A stretch of 64,000 bases of DNA from Trichodesmium sp050015995. Its GTDB lineage: Bacteria > Cyanobacteriota > Cyanobacteriia > Cyanobacteriales > Microcoleaceae. Under the pieces are notes generated by a model. That model was not told the DNA's origin. It saw nothing but the letters and a program-made list of their open reading frames with translations, and made no database searches. Below are positions 44,052 to 53,359 of this stretch, one piece after another. The position numbers were made by a program, and so were the translations under genes. The stretch is from the NCBI RefSeq assembly GCF_050015995.1, contig NZ_JBNHEP010000091.1, positions 52,529-116,528 on the forward strand, written 5' to 3'. How positions within the stretch are numbered: position 1 is the first letter of the stretch; the number at the start of each line of letters is the position of its first letter.

Positions 44052-44634
44052 AACCGAAAATGGATGTTTTGGGTGAAGCGATCGCTGTTTATGAATAATT
44101 GTCTAATGATGAGCTAGCTCGTGACTTACTTAACCAATAGTTTTATTGCTTAACCAATCTTTATATCTATTACTAGACAGTGGAAAGTTCTTGGAATAAC
44201 TATTGCTATCTCAGGCTTTCAGGGATCTTAAGGTAAGAAACTTTCCCCAAACGAACTTTAGGTGCTCTAAGCCTTTGCCAGTAATACTTTCAGTCTTGAA
44301 AGCAAATCGTTTTTTAGCAGAACTTTGTACTCTCTAGATATATTAGAGTTGTCGCTAAATAGATGGAAAAAATCGCTCAAATTAAGATACAGTAGTAATT
44401 CCAGACGTTTTAAACAAGGAATAGCTAAAATCCTTACATGACAATGGTTTGCCAGTGTTTTTTAGTTATAAAGCAACAAGTCTATTAGACCTGTCTGGAA
44501 AAGAGGGAGTAGGTAGGGACCTTCCATGCAACGTTTCTACAGAGTAGGGGAAAAAATTTGATTATTTCTTGGCAATAATTGATTTTATTTTTTATTATCA
44601 AAGATGTCTATTATTTTGTAGGGAAAAAAATTAG
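44052..44634. other. Gene-free spacer in the island
   Basis: No gene is supported. It holds a HIP1 octamer near 44,077 and a degenerate family-C hairpin (AGGTAGGGACCTTCCATGC, 44,508-44,545). TAGGGAAAAAAATTAG directly precedes the next ATG. Confidence 0.5.
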
Positions 44635-45951
44635 ATGAAAAACAAGGCTACAGTTGCTTATATTGGAACAGGTTATATGGGACGACCCATGATTTTTAAA
44701 CTCTTAGAATTAGGGTATCGCGTGCAAGTTTATGATAAATATGTCAAAGCAGCTAAAACAGTAATTGAAGCAGGAGCAGTTTGGTATAATAGTCCAAAAG
44801 AAGTTGCTCAAGATGCTGATATTGTGATGACGAATCTACCTTTACCCCATCATGTTACAGAGAATATGTTAGGGGACAATGGGGCTTTGGCTGGAATGAA
44901 AACTGGATCGACTTGGATTGATTTTTCAACCACAGATTATCATAATACCCAGTATATTGCTGGGGAAGCTAAGAAAAAAGGTGTTTATAGTCTAGAAGTT
45001 CCTGTGAGTAATTTATCCCACATGGGGGTAGATTTTGGTAACATAAGTTTTTATGTTAGTGGAGATCGACAAGGGTTTGATAGCTGTCATCCAGTTTTAA
45101 ATGGCATCGGTAAAATCTCATTTTTTGTTCTCAATAAAATAGGGCAAGCACAAGGGGTTAAGCTGTTGACTAACTTACTGTGTTATACTGCTATAGTTAT
45201 CTTGGGCGAAGTACTGGTGATTGCTAAAAAGCATGAAATACCCTTAGATTGGATGTGGGAATTTATCAAAGCATCCCAAGGCAATAGTTTTGCAGCCGAA
45301 CAAATATCTCCATTTGTCTTTGATGGTAGTTACGACTATTCCTGTAGTTTAGAAATAGCAGTTAAGGATACTGATTTAACTGTGAAATTAGCTGAGGAAT
45401 TCAATGTTCCTTTACCTTTGGGGAGAATCATTGAAGCCAGATATCGGCAAGCTGGAGAGAAATATAAATCTGCAGATAATTACATCATTGTGACTAAATT
45501 AGTTGAAGATGAGAATAACTTAGATTTGAGAATACCAGAATTTACAGCACCTTCCCCCTACGGTTTAAATCGGAACTATGTTTATTCTCATAAGTTTGTT
45601 AAAGATGATTTTGGTCGAATCAAACCTCACCCCTATCAATTTAACTATGATAGACCTAAGCAGAAATTACAAAATTGCCTAGAAGAAATTGCTCAAACTC
45701 TGACAGAGTTTATGGCATATATCAATTACCTCATTTTACAGGAGTCTTATAAATTAGGTCAGAATATAGGATTAACCCAAGACTTATTAGTTAATGTTAT
45801 TCGCTGGGGTTGTGGAAGTAGTTGGGTGTCTGATAATGAAAATTCCTATCAACCTAATGATAGAATAATCGCCAAATTTAAAGACTATAACTTCGATCAA
45901 ACAGCAAAGATACCCACAATTAATAAGATAATTGCTCTGTTAGAAAAATGA
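44635..45951 (+). CDS. Beta-hydroxyacid-dehydrogenase-type NAD(P)-binding oxidoreductase (copy 2)
   Basis: 438 residues, colinear with copy 1 over its entire length without large gaps. VAYIGTGYMGRPMIFKLLEL is the NAD(P) loop. EVPVSNLSHMGVDFGNISFY carries the same unusual PVSNLSHMG substrate loop, and GQAQGVKLLTNLL the catalytic Lys and Asn. Both copies appear functional but differ in many residues, so the duplication is old enough for their substrates to differ. The following sulfotransferase begins 79 bases downstream. The C-terminal extension (TEFMAYINYLILQESYKLG) matches copy 1. Confidence 0.88.
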   Translation: MKNKATVAYIGTGYMGRPMIFKLLELGYRVQVYDKYVKAAKTVIEAGAVWYNSPKEVAQDADIVMTNLPLPHHVTENMLGDNGALAGMKTGSTWIDFSTTDYHNTQYIAGEAKKKGVYSLEVPVSNLSHMGVDFGNISFYVSGDRQGFDSCHPVLNGIGKISFFVLNKIGQAQGVKLLTNLLCYTAIVILGEVLVIAKKHEIPLDWMWEFIKASQGNSFAAEQISPFVFDGSYDYSCSLEIAVKDTDLTVKLAEEFNVPLPLGRIIEARYRQAGEKYKSADNYIIVTKLVEDENNLDLRIPEFTAPSPYGLNRNYVYSHKFVKDDFGRIKPHPYQFNYDRPKQKLQNCLEEIAQTLTEFMAYINYLILQESYKLGQNIGLTQDLLVNVIRWGCGSSWVSDNENSYQPNDRIIAKFKDYNFDQTAKIPTINKIIALLEK

Positions 45952-46030
45952 TATAAGCAAAGGGATTTCAAAAATCACAAACAAAATTGAGAGATATTAA
46001 ACTAAAGTAAACTAAGTAGGAACTGAAAAA

Positions 46031-46768
46031 ATGAAAAAAATATTAGCTTTATGGGCAGTACCACGCTCAACTTCCACTGCATTTGAGCGTATGATGCGGG
46101 AAAGAGGAGATTTTTGCGTACATGACGAACCTTTTGGAAAATCTTTTTACTACTCCCAAGAGCGTCGTAATACTACCCGTTATCCAGACATAGAGCCAGA
46201 TCCCCAATACAATTTTGATTTTACTTTGGAAAAATTAAAGCAAGAAAATGAAAAGCAACCAATTTTTATTAAAGATATGAGTTACCAGGTTGCACCTGTC
46301 GCTAATCAAGAGTTTTTGTCTAATTTTAATAATAGTTTTCTGATTAGACATCCAGAAAAAATGTTGCCATCTCTTTTTAATAATTGGCCTGATTTTACCT
46401 TAGAAGAAACTGGATATGCTGAACTATATAAGCTGTTTGAAATGGCTCAAGAAATTAGTGGAAAACTGCCAGTAGTAATTGATTCAGATGATCTAGTAAA
46501 AAAAACCGAAGCAACTGTTAAAGCCTATTGTAATGTTATAGGCATACCATTTATTGAAAAAGCTCTAGAATGGAAAGCTGAACCTCAACCTGCAATCAAT
46601 GAATGGGAAGGGGGATGGCATAATTATGTATTATCTAGTCAAGGATTTAAAGAAAGAGAAAAAAAAGATTATGTGAGGATTGAAGATAACGAACATTTAA
46701 AGAAAGCCTATGAATTTTGTTTACCTTACTACCAAAAACTTTATGAATATCGACTGCGGATTGAATAA
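46031..46768 (+). CDS. Sulfotransferase-family protein
   Basis: 245 residues. ILALWAVPRSTSTAFERMM is the PAPS-binding phosphate loop (PRSTST), followed by RERGDFCVHDEPFGKSFYY, the pattern of a small bacterial sulfotransferase subfamily. NNSFLIRHPEKMLPSLF and LPVVIDSDDLVKKTEA correspond to the 3'-phosphate-binding strand and helix. Such enzymes transfer sulfate from PAPS to alcohols or amines in the cytosol, and some members are only distantly related to proven sulfotransferases. TAGGAACTG precedes the ATG. It is probably co-transcribed with the dehydrogenase just upstream. Confidence 0.8.
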   Translation: MKKILALWAVPRSTSTAFERMMRERGDFCVHDEPFGKSFYYSQERRNTTRYPDIEPDPQYNFDFTLEKLKQENEKQPIFIKDMSYQVAPVANQEFLSNFNNSFLIRHPEKMLPSLFNNWPDFTLEETGYAELYKLFEMAQEISGKLPVVIDSDDLVKKTEATVKAYCNVIGIPFIEKALEWKAEPQPAINEWEGGWHNYVLSSQGFKEREKKDYVRIEDNEHLKKAYEFCLPYYQKLYEYRLRIE

Positions 46769-46792
46769 CAATTTTTCGCTCTACATACTAAC

Positions 46793-46982
46793 TATAGCAA
46801 TCCCCTGTATATTTGTGTATAAAAATCTCACCGCTTTTAGGGAACAGCGGTGCGACCCCGCGTCGGCGACAGACGCAAGGGAACGCGCACCAAGAGAGGG
46901 AACACTTAACTGGGAACAGGTGGGAGTTTCGCTTTTTTTATCTACTTTTTGATTACCCGCAACCTATGCGCGGATTGCTATA
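46793..46982. repeat. MITE, family B, with an internal palindromic insert
   Basis: 190 bp, ends TATAGCAATCC and GGATTGCTATA. The right part is the exact reverse complement of the left part of 30,456-30,594. The copy is about 50 bp longer because of an inserted GC-rich piece (GACCCCGCGTCGGCGACAG ... ACGCGCACC). Confidence 0.85.
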
Positions 46983-47073
46983 GTTGATTTTCTATTTGTA
47001 TTATTACGGCAGTTTTCAAGTTAATGGGGTACAAAATTTGAGGACTTTAAGGAATAAGTAATAGAAGATTAGG

Positions 47074-47194
47074 GCGTTGCTGAATATAATAGATTGTCAA
47101 GAGCTAGAAAGGAGCTGTTTCCCCTCTTTAAGGCACGGAAAAAGCTCTGATTTACACTTAAATATAGGAATTTCATGCCTAAAATCAGCAACGC
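47074..47194. repeat. MITE, family E (ends GCGTTGCTGA)
   Basis: 121 bp, GCGTTGCTGA at the left and TCAGCAACGC at the right. Interior has AGCTAGAAAGGAGCTG. A related element is at 50,176-50,312; solo ends lie near 14,994 and 23,359. Confidence 0.75.
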
Positions 47195-47275
47195 TAAGAT
47201 TAGTATTAAAGTGTACCTGATTATCGTCAAAAGTTCTGTAAAATTAGCTTCTTAGGCTTATAGTTGGTGAGGAAT

Positions 47276-48058
47276 GTGAGTCAAACAAAATTTCTTCAAA
47301 ATCGCATAGCAATAGTAACAGGTGGTACATCTGGCATAGGTAAAGCTATTGCTATTGCACTAGCTCAAAGTGGAGCTAATGTTGCAGTCGGTTCTCGTTC
47401 CGCTAGCACAAGTTCATGCCAAGCTGAAATTGAGTCACAAGGAGTCAAAGCTCTAGTAATGAACCTGGATGTATCCTCAACTGATTCAGTTCAGGCTTTT
47501 TATAATGCGACAATGAAGGAATTCGGCAAAGTTGATATTCTTGTCAATGCTGCGGGAATAGCCTGTGAGCATACAATCTCCAATCATCCAGACGAAGAGT
47601 GGTATAAAGTTATAGATATTAACCTCAACGGTATCTATCGCACTACCAAACTATGTTTTCCGGGAATGATCGAACGCAAATGGGGTCGTATTATTAATAT
47701 TGCCTCTACTTATGCTTCAGTGGGTGTTCCACTGCACGCTGCCTATTGCACTTCCAAAGCAGCAATTCTAGGGTTAACTCGTTGTGTTGCCTTGGAAGGA
47801 GCAGCCCACGGAGTATCTTGTAACTCAATTAGTCCTGGTTGGGTGGAAACTAAGATGGCTACAGAAGTGGCTATGCGACTTGCTGAAACTGAAGGCCGAA
47901 CTGCCGCTGAATATTTAGAGGAAATCAAGGAAAGCTATCCTCAGAAGAGACTCATACAACCACAAGAAGTTGGCGAACTCGCTGTTTTTCTATGTCGTGA
48001 TGAGGCATTGGGTATTACAATGGAGGATATAACAATATCAGCAGGTTCGTTGTGGTGA
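47276..48058 (+). CDS. Short-chain dehydrogenase/reductase
   Basis: 260 residues. The classical SDR pattern is complete: TGGTSGIGKAIAIALAQSG (cofactor loop), NAAG, the Ser in INIASTYASVG and the YCTSK catalytic pair, with SPGWVETKM after it. The arrangement is closest to 3-hydroxyacyl/3-hydroxybutyrate-type SDRs, but the substrate is open. I choose the GTG at 47,276 because TGAGGA lies just before it; TTG at 47,264 and GTG at 47,267 are alternatives. The gene ends the island. Confidence 0.92.
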   Translation: MSQTKFLQNRIAIVTGGTSGIGKAIAIALAQSGANVAVGSRSASTSSCQAEIESQGVKALVMNLDVSSTDSVQAFYNATMKEFGKVDILVNAAGIACEHTISNHPDEEWYKVIDINLNGIYRTTKLCFPGMIERKWGRIINIASTYASVGVPLHAAYCTSKAAILGLTRCVALEGAAHGVSCNSISPGWVETKMATEVAMRLAETEGRTAAEYLEEIKESYPQKRLIQPQEVGELAVFLCRDEALGITMEDITISAGSLW

Positions 48059-48732
48059 AAAAAAAATCAGAGCGATCGCAACGTTGAAGTATTTGATCAG
48101 CGGGAAAACAGGTGATGGAAATTCGTTTTTCCCTGGTAGCGATCGGCCTAGAAAGTTAACTATCTAGTTACTCAAAATTTGGTGTAGGATAATCTAAGAT
48201 ATGAGTTATAAATATTCACCCCCTTTTATATCAAGTCCGGTAGCATCGGTATTTTCAATAATTAATAATTAATTATTGAAAACGGATAGGATTGACTAAT
48301 CATGAAAATTTTTATTTATTATCCCCTTAAAAGGGGAGACTTTAAACCAAAATTTTTCGGTAAGTAAGGAAGAAGGCTTTGGTTATCTAGGAGAGAGAAA
48401 ATAATACTTAAAAGCTTGAAAAAACTTAAATTTCCTGTAGATATTCACGCTAACTTTTACACAAACGATACCAGCGGACATCATATAATATCATGTCCGG
48501 TTGAATAGTTATCATAAGGAATAAATAGAACAAATATCTAAAACCCATGAGATTACTTCCTTCCACGAGTTCCAGTCGCTGCGGACTTTAAAGTTAGTGT
48601 TTATCCGGAGATAATATTACTACTTGTCCCCGTTCCTATTGAGAACGAACTACTCCCTAATTTAAAAATTATACCCGTGCTTCAGCAACTCTAAGTTTCT
48701 ATCTGATGATACTTGAATCCTATGTTTTTCAG
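48059..48732. other. Gene-free spacer with dispersed repeats
   Basis: A GGGGAGGCTTTAAACC-type repeat (about 48,262-48,368), a HIP1 site near 48,073 and a pair of element ends (ATATCATGTCCGGTTG at 48,497 with TTATCCGGAGATAATATTAC near 48,600). No coding sequence is supported. The genes on both sides converge here. Confidence 0.6.
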
Positions 48733-49971
48733 TCAAAAACCAGGAGATATTTCCAAAATACTGAGCAATTCAGAAATTTCTGTAATTGATTTTATTGCGT
48801 CATCTGCTACAAAACTATGAGCATTAGTTGTAGGATGTATCAGATCAAAGAATAGAAAATCATCAGGGTTATTAGGACCAGAAGCCAAGAAACTATCTGT
48901 GACATTTGTAAAACCAAAATCACTAGGATTAGCAATTATATTATCAACTATAGTCCGAATATCAACATTAATAATATTAATATTTGGGTCTTGTTCTAAT
49001 ATTTGGGAAGCTGCTGCTAAGGCACTATTATGACCTTCAGTTAATAAAGTTAATGCCTGTTGTTGTTCAGGAGGAAGAGTCTGTGCAAGTGGAGTTACTC
49101 CTAAGTCTGGTATATTTGGTAAAACAAAATTTCTGGCTCCAATACTAGCAAGTTTATTTACTGCCACTGATAAATTACCTACACTTGACTGCACATTTGG
49201 AGGAACATTGCCTAAATAATCATTAGATCCTGCCCACACTACATATAAAGCATCTGGATCGGTGGCAGGAGTTTCTCCAATAAAATTATCAATTTGTGTT
49301 TGTAAACCTATCAATACTGGGGGCGATCCCTCTGGTAATAAGTTGTTGGAAGTATTGATAATTCCTGTGGTTGCTCCATTGACAGCAAAATTGAGGTTAG
49401 GGTCAGATCTTACTGCTAACTGAGGCGCGAGAGTTTCTACCCATAGGGGACCGTTGCTGGTACGCCCCTGAAAATAGGGAGGACTTGGTGGCAACAGACC
49501 GTCAGTAGCTGCAAAAGCATTGCCTGTATCAGACAAACTATCGCCAAATACATAAATATCGCTAAATAATAGACGTGGTAACCGACCTTCAAATTGACCA
49601 AAATTAAGAAAGTGTTCTGTGGCAGTAAGTGGGGTAGTTACTACTGCTTCAGCAACACCTGGATAACGGTCTAGGTAAAAACTGGTGTTGAGTAAAGCAC
49701 TGGGGTCTCGTTGTTCAAACTGACCAAAGTTGATAAAGTGTTCTGTCGAGGTGAGAATATTTTGTTCTACAACAGTTGCAACGCCAGGGTTATTAGCGAG
49801 ATAAAAGTCGGTATTGAAAATGGCACTGGGGTCACGACCTTCAAATTGACCGAACCTAATAAAGTGGAAAAAACCATCGCTGATAGTACCATTGGCAACT
49901 GCTTCAGCTACTCCTGGGTTTGCTTCGAGATAGAATTGTTCGTCAAATAATTCGTTTATTGTTAATGCCAT
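48733..49971 (-). CDS. GDSL/SGNH-family lipase with three N-terminal repeats
   Basis: 412 residues. The C-terminal esterase domain (about 140-400) has IYVFGDSLSDTGN (block I nucleophile), the WAGSNDYLG Asn block and DLIHPTTNAH, which holds the catalytic Asp/His pair. The first 135 residues are three ~40-residue repeats of the form F-YL--NPGVAEAV----HF--FGQFEGRDPS. They have no signal peptide, so export by a type I system is likely, the repeats perhaps acting in secretion or surface attachment. These repeats occur in other cyanobacterial surface proteins. The start MALTINELFDEQFYLE is clear. The gene converges with the SDR and is alone. Confidence 0.9.
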   Translation of the reverse strand: MALTINELFDEQFYLEANPGVAEAVANGTISDGFFHFIRFGQFEGRDPSAIFNTDFYLANNPGVATVVEQNILTSTEHFINFGQFEQRDPSALLNTSFYLDRYPGVAEAVVTTPLTATEHFLNFGQFEGRLPRLLFSDIYVFGDSLSDTGNAFAATDGLLPPSPPYFQGRTSNGPLWVETLAPQLAVRSDPNLNFAVNGATTGIINTSNNLLPEGSPPVLIGLQTQIDNFIGETPATDPDALYVVWAGSNDYLGNVPPNVQSSVGNLSVAVNKLASIGARNFVLPNIPDLGVTPLAQTLPPEQQQALTLLTEGHNSALAAASQILEQDPNINIINVDIRTIVDNIIANPSDFGFTNVTDSFLASGPNNPDDFLFFDLIHPTTNAHSFVADDAIKSITEISELLSILEISPGF

Positions 49972-50354
49972 AGTTTATACCGTTTCACAGAAGTCAAAAG
50001 TCAAAAGTCAGATTTTATAGGCTCAAAACTTTAACGTTACAGTAATTTCAGGAAATTATTTCACGTTTCAGTATAAGAATACTATAGCCTAAGTTAATGA
50101 AATTGCTATTACTTTAATTTTTTCTAACTTACATTAATAGACATCTCCAATAATAAAAAATCAAATTAATTATCGGGTATTGCTGAATTAAGGTATGAAA
50201 GTAAGTTTATAGGTAATAGGGAACAGGGAACAGGTATGGAGGGAACAGTTAATATTAACAAGTAGTTCAAACAATCCCAAATTATCAAATCATACCGTGT
50301 TTCAGCAACGCCTTAATTATCGTACATAAATCATCAATTATTTCCCCCTACTCC
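49972..50354. other. Spacer with two nested small elements
   Basis: A TAGACATCTCCA end near 50,140 (family F, see 52,504) and a family-E element at 50,176-50,312. In between lies a short GGGAACAGGGAACAGG tandem. No gene. Confidence 0.6.
50176..50312. repeat. MITE, family E
   Basis: 137 bp, ends GGTATTGCTGAATTAAGG and TTTCAGCAACGCC. It appears inserted next to a family-F end. Confidence 0.65.
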
Positions 50355-51656
50355 CTACTCCCTCTTTAATGATAATACAATTTCTGTTAATTTTTGTGCA
50401 GCTCCTGGTTTACCCCGTAAACTTCGGAGGCGATCGCTCATTTCTACCAACTTTTCTGGATGACTTAAAAAGTCTAACACTAACTCCGCTACAACTTCAG
50501 GTTTTAATTTTCCCACCAACTCTGGGACTATTTCCTCTTTTGCCCAAATATTTGGCCAAGCAAACAGTTGCCCCTTGCGCAATACTAACCAATTAATTCC
50601 GGCAGCAAAAGCAGCACCAACTCCTGGTAAATTTGCGAGTAATCCAGGTAAACCATCCCACGCTCTCATAATATCTAATTGTTGAGTGGGTAATAATACA
50701 ATCATAGGTACTGCCAAGGAACCTAGTTCAGCGGTGTTGGCACCAACAGTAGTCAGACAAAGACGACATTGAGAAAGTAGATCGTAAGCAGGAGTGTTAG
50801 TTATCAATTCTATTTCTACTCCTTCAGTTGTCACCAGTTTGGGATTGTTAATTTCAAAACCTGCTCCCTGCTCCCTACTCTGTGTTTCCTTCCTATCCAA
50901 AGAAGGCATTAATAATTTGGCTCCTACACCACCCATTTTTTCAATTGCCGGATTTTTGCGATAGTCGGCAAAATTAGCTAAAGTCAGTAAGTCAAGAGTC
51001 GGAGCGACTGGAATAATAAATCTAGTTTGCGGACGAATTTTGTGGATATGTTGAGCGATCGCCAAAGTTAAAGGTACACCTAAAGACAACTTAGTAGGTT
51101 TTGATCCAGGTAATAACCCAATTAACTCTACGTTGCTTTCCTCGGTAGAAAAACCACTTCTGAATTCTAAATTTAGAATTCTGACTTCATTCATCAAATC
51201 TCCCACGACTGTAAATTTGTCAGCATATTTTGGAGGCACTTGAGCAACTACTTCCTGCTTCATAGCCCCAAATTTATCTACCCAACGCCACCATCTAGCA
51301 TCCCACTCAGCATAGATAACAGTGCGATAACCCAAACGTTTTCCCACCGCAACAGTAAAAAATTGGTCGCCTCCCAGAAATAAAACTACTCCTTGGGGAT
51401 GCCAATGCCAATTTTCTGCCGTCTTACCCCAGAGCAAAAACCGCCAAAAATATTCTGGTGGTTGTACCCGGTCTACTTCTGGATAGGAACGAGCGATCGC
51501 TACTTCTTTTCCTGTAGCATGAGGACAAGGAGAAAGAATAACAGAGATTCTTAGATCGACATTTGCCTGTCGTCGCAACTGTTGTACAACAGGTCTTACC
51601 CAGGTAACTAATTCTCCCGGACCATTTGAAAGAATTACAATATCAACTTTCTGCAT
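50355..51656 (-). CDS. LpxB-like glycosyltransferase (lipid-A-disaccharide synthase family)
   Basis: 433 residues. It opens VDIVILSNGPGELVTWVRPV and has LLPGSKPTKLSLGVPL and TTVGANTAELGSLAVPMIVL, the nucleotide-sugar-binding region of GT19-like enzymes. Cyanobacterial proteins of this type are generally annotated as lipid-A-disaccharide synthase-related, although many cyanobacteria lack classic lipid A, so the acceptor is uncertain. A stretch (KETQSREQGAGFEINNPK) is encoded by CCTGCTCCCTGCTCCCTACT-type tandem repeat DNA at 50,860-50,880, apparently inserted in frame. Start: ATG at 51,656. Confidence 0.85.
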   Translation of the reverse strand: MQKVDIVILSNGPGELVTWVRPVVQQLRRQANVDLRISVILSPCPHATGKEVAIARSYPEVDRVQPPEYFWRFLLWGKTAENWHWHPQGVVLFLGGDQFFTVAVGKRLGYRTVIYAEWDARWWRWVDKFGAMKQEVVAQVPPKYADKFTVVGDLMNEVRILNLEFRSGFSTEESNVELIGLLPGSKPTKLSLGVPLTLAIAQHIHKIRPQTRFIIPVAPTLDLLTLANFADYRKNPAIEKMGGVGAKLLMPSLDRKETQSREQGAGFEINNPKLVTTEGVEIELITNTPAYDLLSQCRLCLTTVGANTAELGSLAVPMIVLLPTQQLDIMRAWDGLPGLLANLPGVGAAFAAGINWLVLRKGQLFAWPNIWAKEEIVPELVGKLKPEVVAELVLDFLSHPEKLVEMSDRLRSLRGKPGAAQKLTEIVLSLKRE

Positions 51657-52503
51657 AGGGTATTAGGTATTATGTGTTAGGTAAACTTTTCTAGTTTATA
51701 TCAATTCACTTTATAGATTTCACAAATAGACATCTGGTGAAAAAGATATAGATTTTTTGAGGCTAGTAGGGAATACTTAACTGGGAAGATATTTTCACGA
51801 AAAAGATACGAAAAATGATTTCAGAGAGTGAATTTGACAACTCTAGCTTGTCTTAAATAGACATAGGTGTGAAAAAGATATAGACTTTTTTTCAAGGCAG
51901 GAAACAGGGAAAAGAAAATATATTTGCAGTAAAAATGGGCAGAAAATGATTTTGTCAGAAAATTTTACAACTTTAGCTTATAGTAAATAAAGAGCAATTT
52001 TATTTTCTGGAGAGGTCTAATAGTTTTCTATCCCTATTACCTACTATTATACCAATTCACTTTAGAGATATCACAAATAGTTTCAAACCCCCTATGTAAA
52101 ATAATTTCCTGAAATTACTGTAGTGTCAAAGTTTTGACCCGACAAAATCTTACTTTTAATTTTTAACTGTCTTGAGTGCGTCTTACCGAATAATTAATAA
52201 TTAATAGTTAATAATGAATAATTAAGAGTTGATAGTCAATTAATTATTCATTCAACAATTCAAGCCTTGAAGTCTCCCCTTGGATAGGGGATAAATCAAA
52301 AATTTTCCTTTTAGTCAATCCTATCCGTTTTAAGAAGGGGTAATTATTAATTATTAATTGTTCATTGTTAATTGCTGAAATTCTGAAGTCTCCTCATAAT
52401 TACGCACTTGATGGATGGCGTTGCACAGTCAGGAATGATGAAATCCGAACATTTGATATTTTGGATAATTCTTTCCTTAATATATGTACAGTTTAAAATC
52501 TAT
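51657..52503. other. Gene-free spacer with tandem and dispersed repeats
   Basis: Two direct copies of a ~130-bp unit (about 51,728-51,858 and 51,859-51,990), both with AGACAT, AAAAAGATATAGA, AAAATGATTT and ACAACT(C/T)TAGCTT. Then comes a reversed copy of the GGGGAGGCTTTAAACC family (52,180-52,380) with AATTAATAATTAATAG arrays. No gene. Confidence 0.7.
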
Positions 52504-52614
52504 TAGACATCTCCAACAATCAAAAATAAAATCAATTATTATGGATAAATTATTAATTATTTCTCCCTGTTCCCAGTTAAGTGTTCCCTGTTCCTTCTTT
52601 TCTGGAGATGTCTA
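52504..52614. repeat. MITE, family F (ends TAGACATCTCCAA) at the head of a histidine kinase
   Basis: 111 bp. TAGACATCTCCA at the left and TGGAGATGTCTA at the right. Its interior includes a CTCCCTGTTCCCAGTTAAGT block. It lies immediately before the point where homology of the kinase fragment to other kinases begins. Confidence 0.75.
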
Positions 52615-52627
52615 TTATCATTCTTTA

Positions 52628-53359
52628 ATGTGCAACCCCACCGAATACATTCAGGATTTAATGGATTTGTTGGATCTTTATCAACAAGGATTTGAACATA
52701 ATAGTCAAACAATTAAAAACAAAATAGAAGAGATAGAATTAGATTATTTGAGAAAAGATTTACCAGAATTAATAAATTCTATGAAACAAGGAACAGAACG
52801 TATTGCCGAGATTAGTAAATCAATGAGAACTTTCTCTCGTGGCGATACAATAGCGAAAGTTCCATTCAATATCCATGATGGTATTGACAGCACTTTATTA
52901 ATTCTCAGACACCGACTCAAAGCTAATGAAGTTCGCCCCGAAATAGAAGTAGTTAAAAACTATGGAAATTTGCCAGAAATTAACTGTTATCCAGGACAAT
53001 TAAATCAAGTGTTTATGAATTTAATTGCTAATGCTATTGATGCTTTAGATGAAAGTAATTCAGGGAAAAATTTCGCCGATATCAAAGCCGCACCAAATCA
53101 GATTAGGATTACGACAGAAATTGAGGATGAAATACAACAAGTAATTATCAGGATTAGAGATAATGGCCAGGGAATCTCTGAGAAAGTAAAACAGAAAATA
53201 TTTGAGCATTTATTTACCACAAAAGGAGTAGGAAAAGGAACAGGTTTAGGTTTATCAATTTCTCGGCAAATAGTAGTAGAAAAACATGGAGGCAAAATAA
53301 CTTGCACTTCAGAATTAGGAACAGGAACGGAGTTTGTGATTAGTTTACCAAATAATTAA
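52628..53359 (+). pseudogene. 5'-truncated histidine kinase (HATPase part)
   Basis: The homologous part runs from PTEYIQDLMDLLDLYQQGFE to the end and aligns with the last ~230 residues of the giant kinase at 53,611. The ATP-binding motifs are intact: NQVFMNLIANAIDAL (N box), IRDNGQGISEKV (G1), and KGVGKGTGLGLSI (G2). The phosphoacceptor H box present in the giant (AHEVNNPIG) is missing, and no upstream sensor exists. The open frame reaches back to 52,484, but that part is family-F repeat DNA. It is therefore probably a remnant of a third giant or ordinary kinase gene. If translated from the ATG at 52,628 it gives a free ATPase domain. Confidence 0.8.

Noticed and set aside
46710..46952. Open frame of 80 codons on the + strand
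   Set aside because: It overlaps the sulfotransferase end out of frame and continues through a MITE.
52484..52627. N-terminal extension of the truncated histidine kinase
   Set aside because: The extension is translated repeat (MITE) DNA, so it is not a genuine sensor domain.
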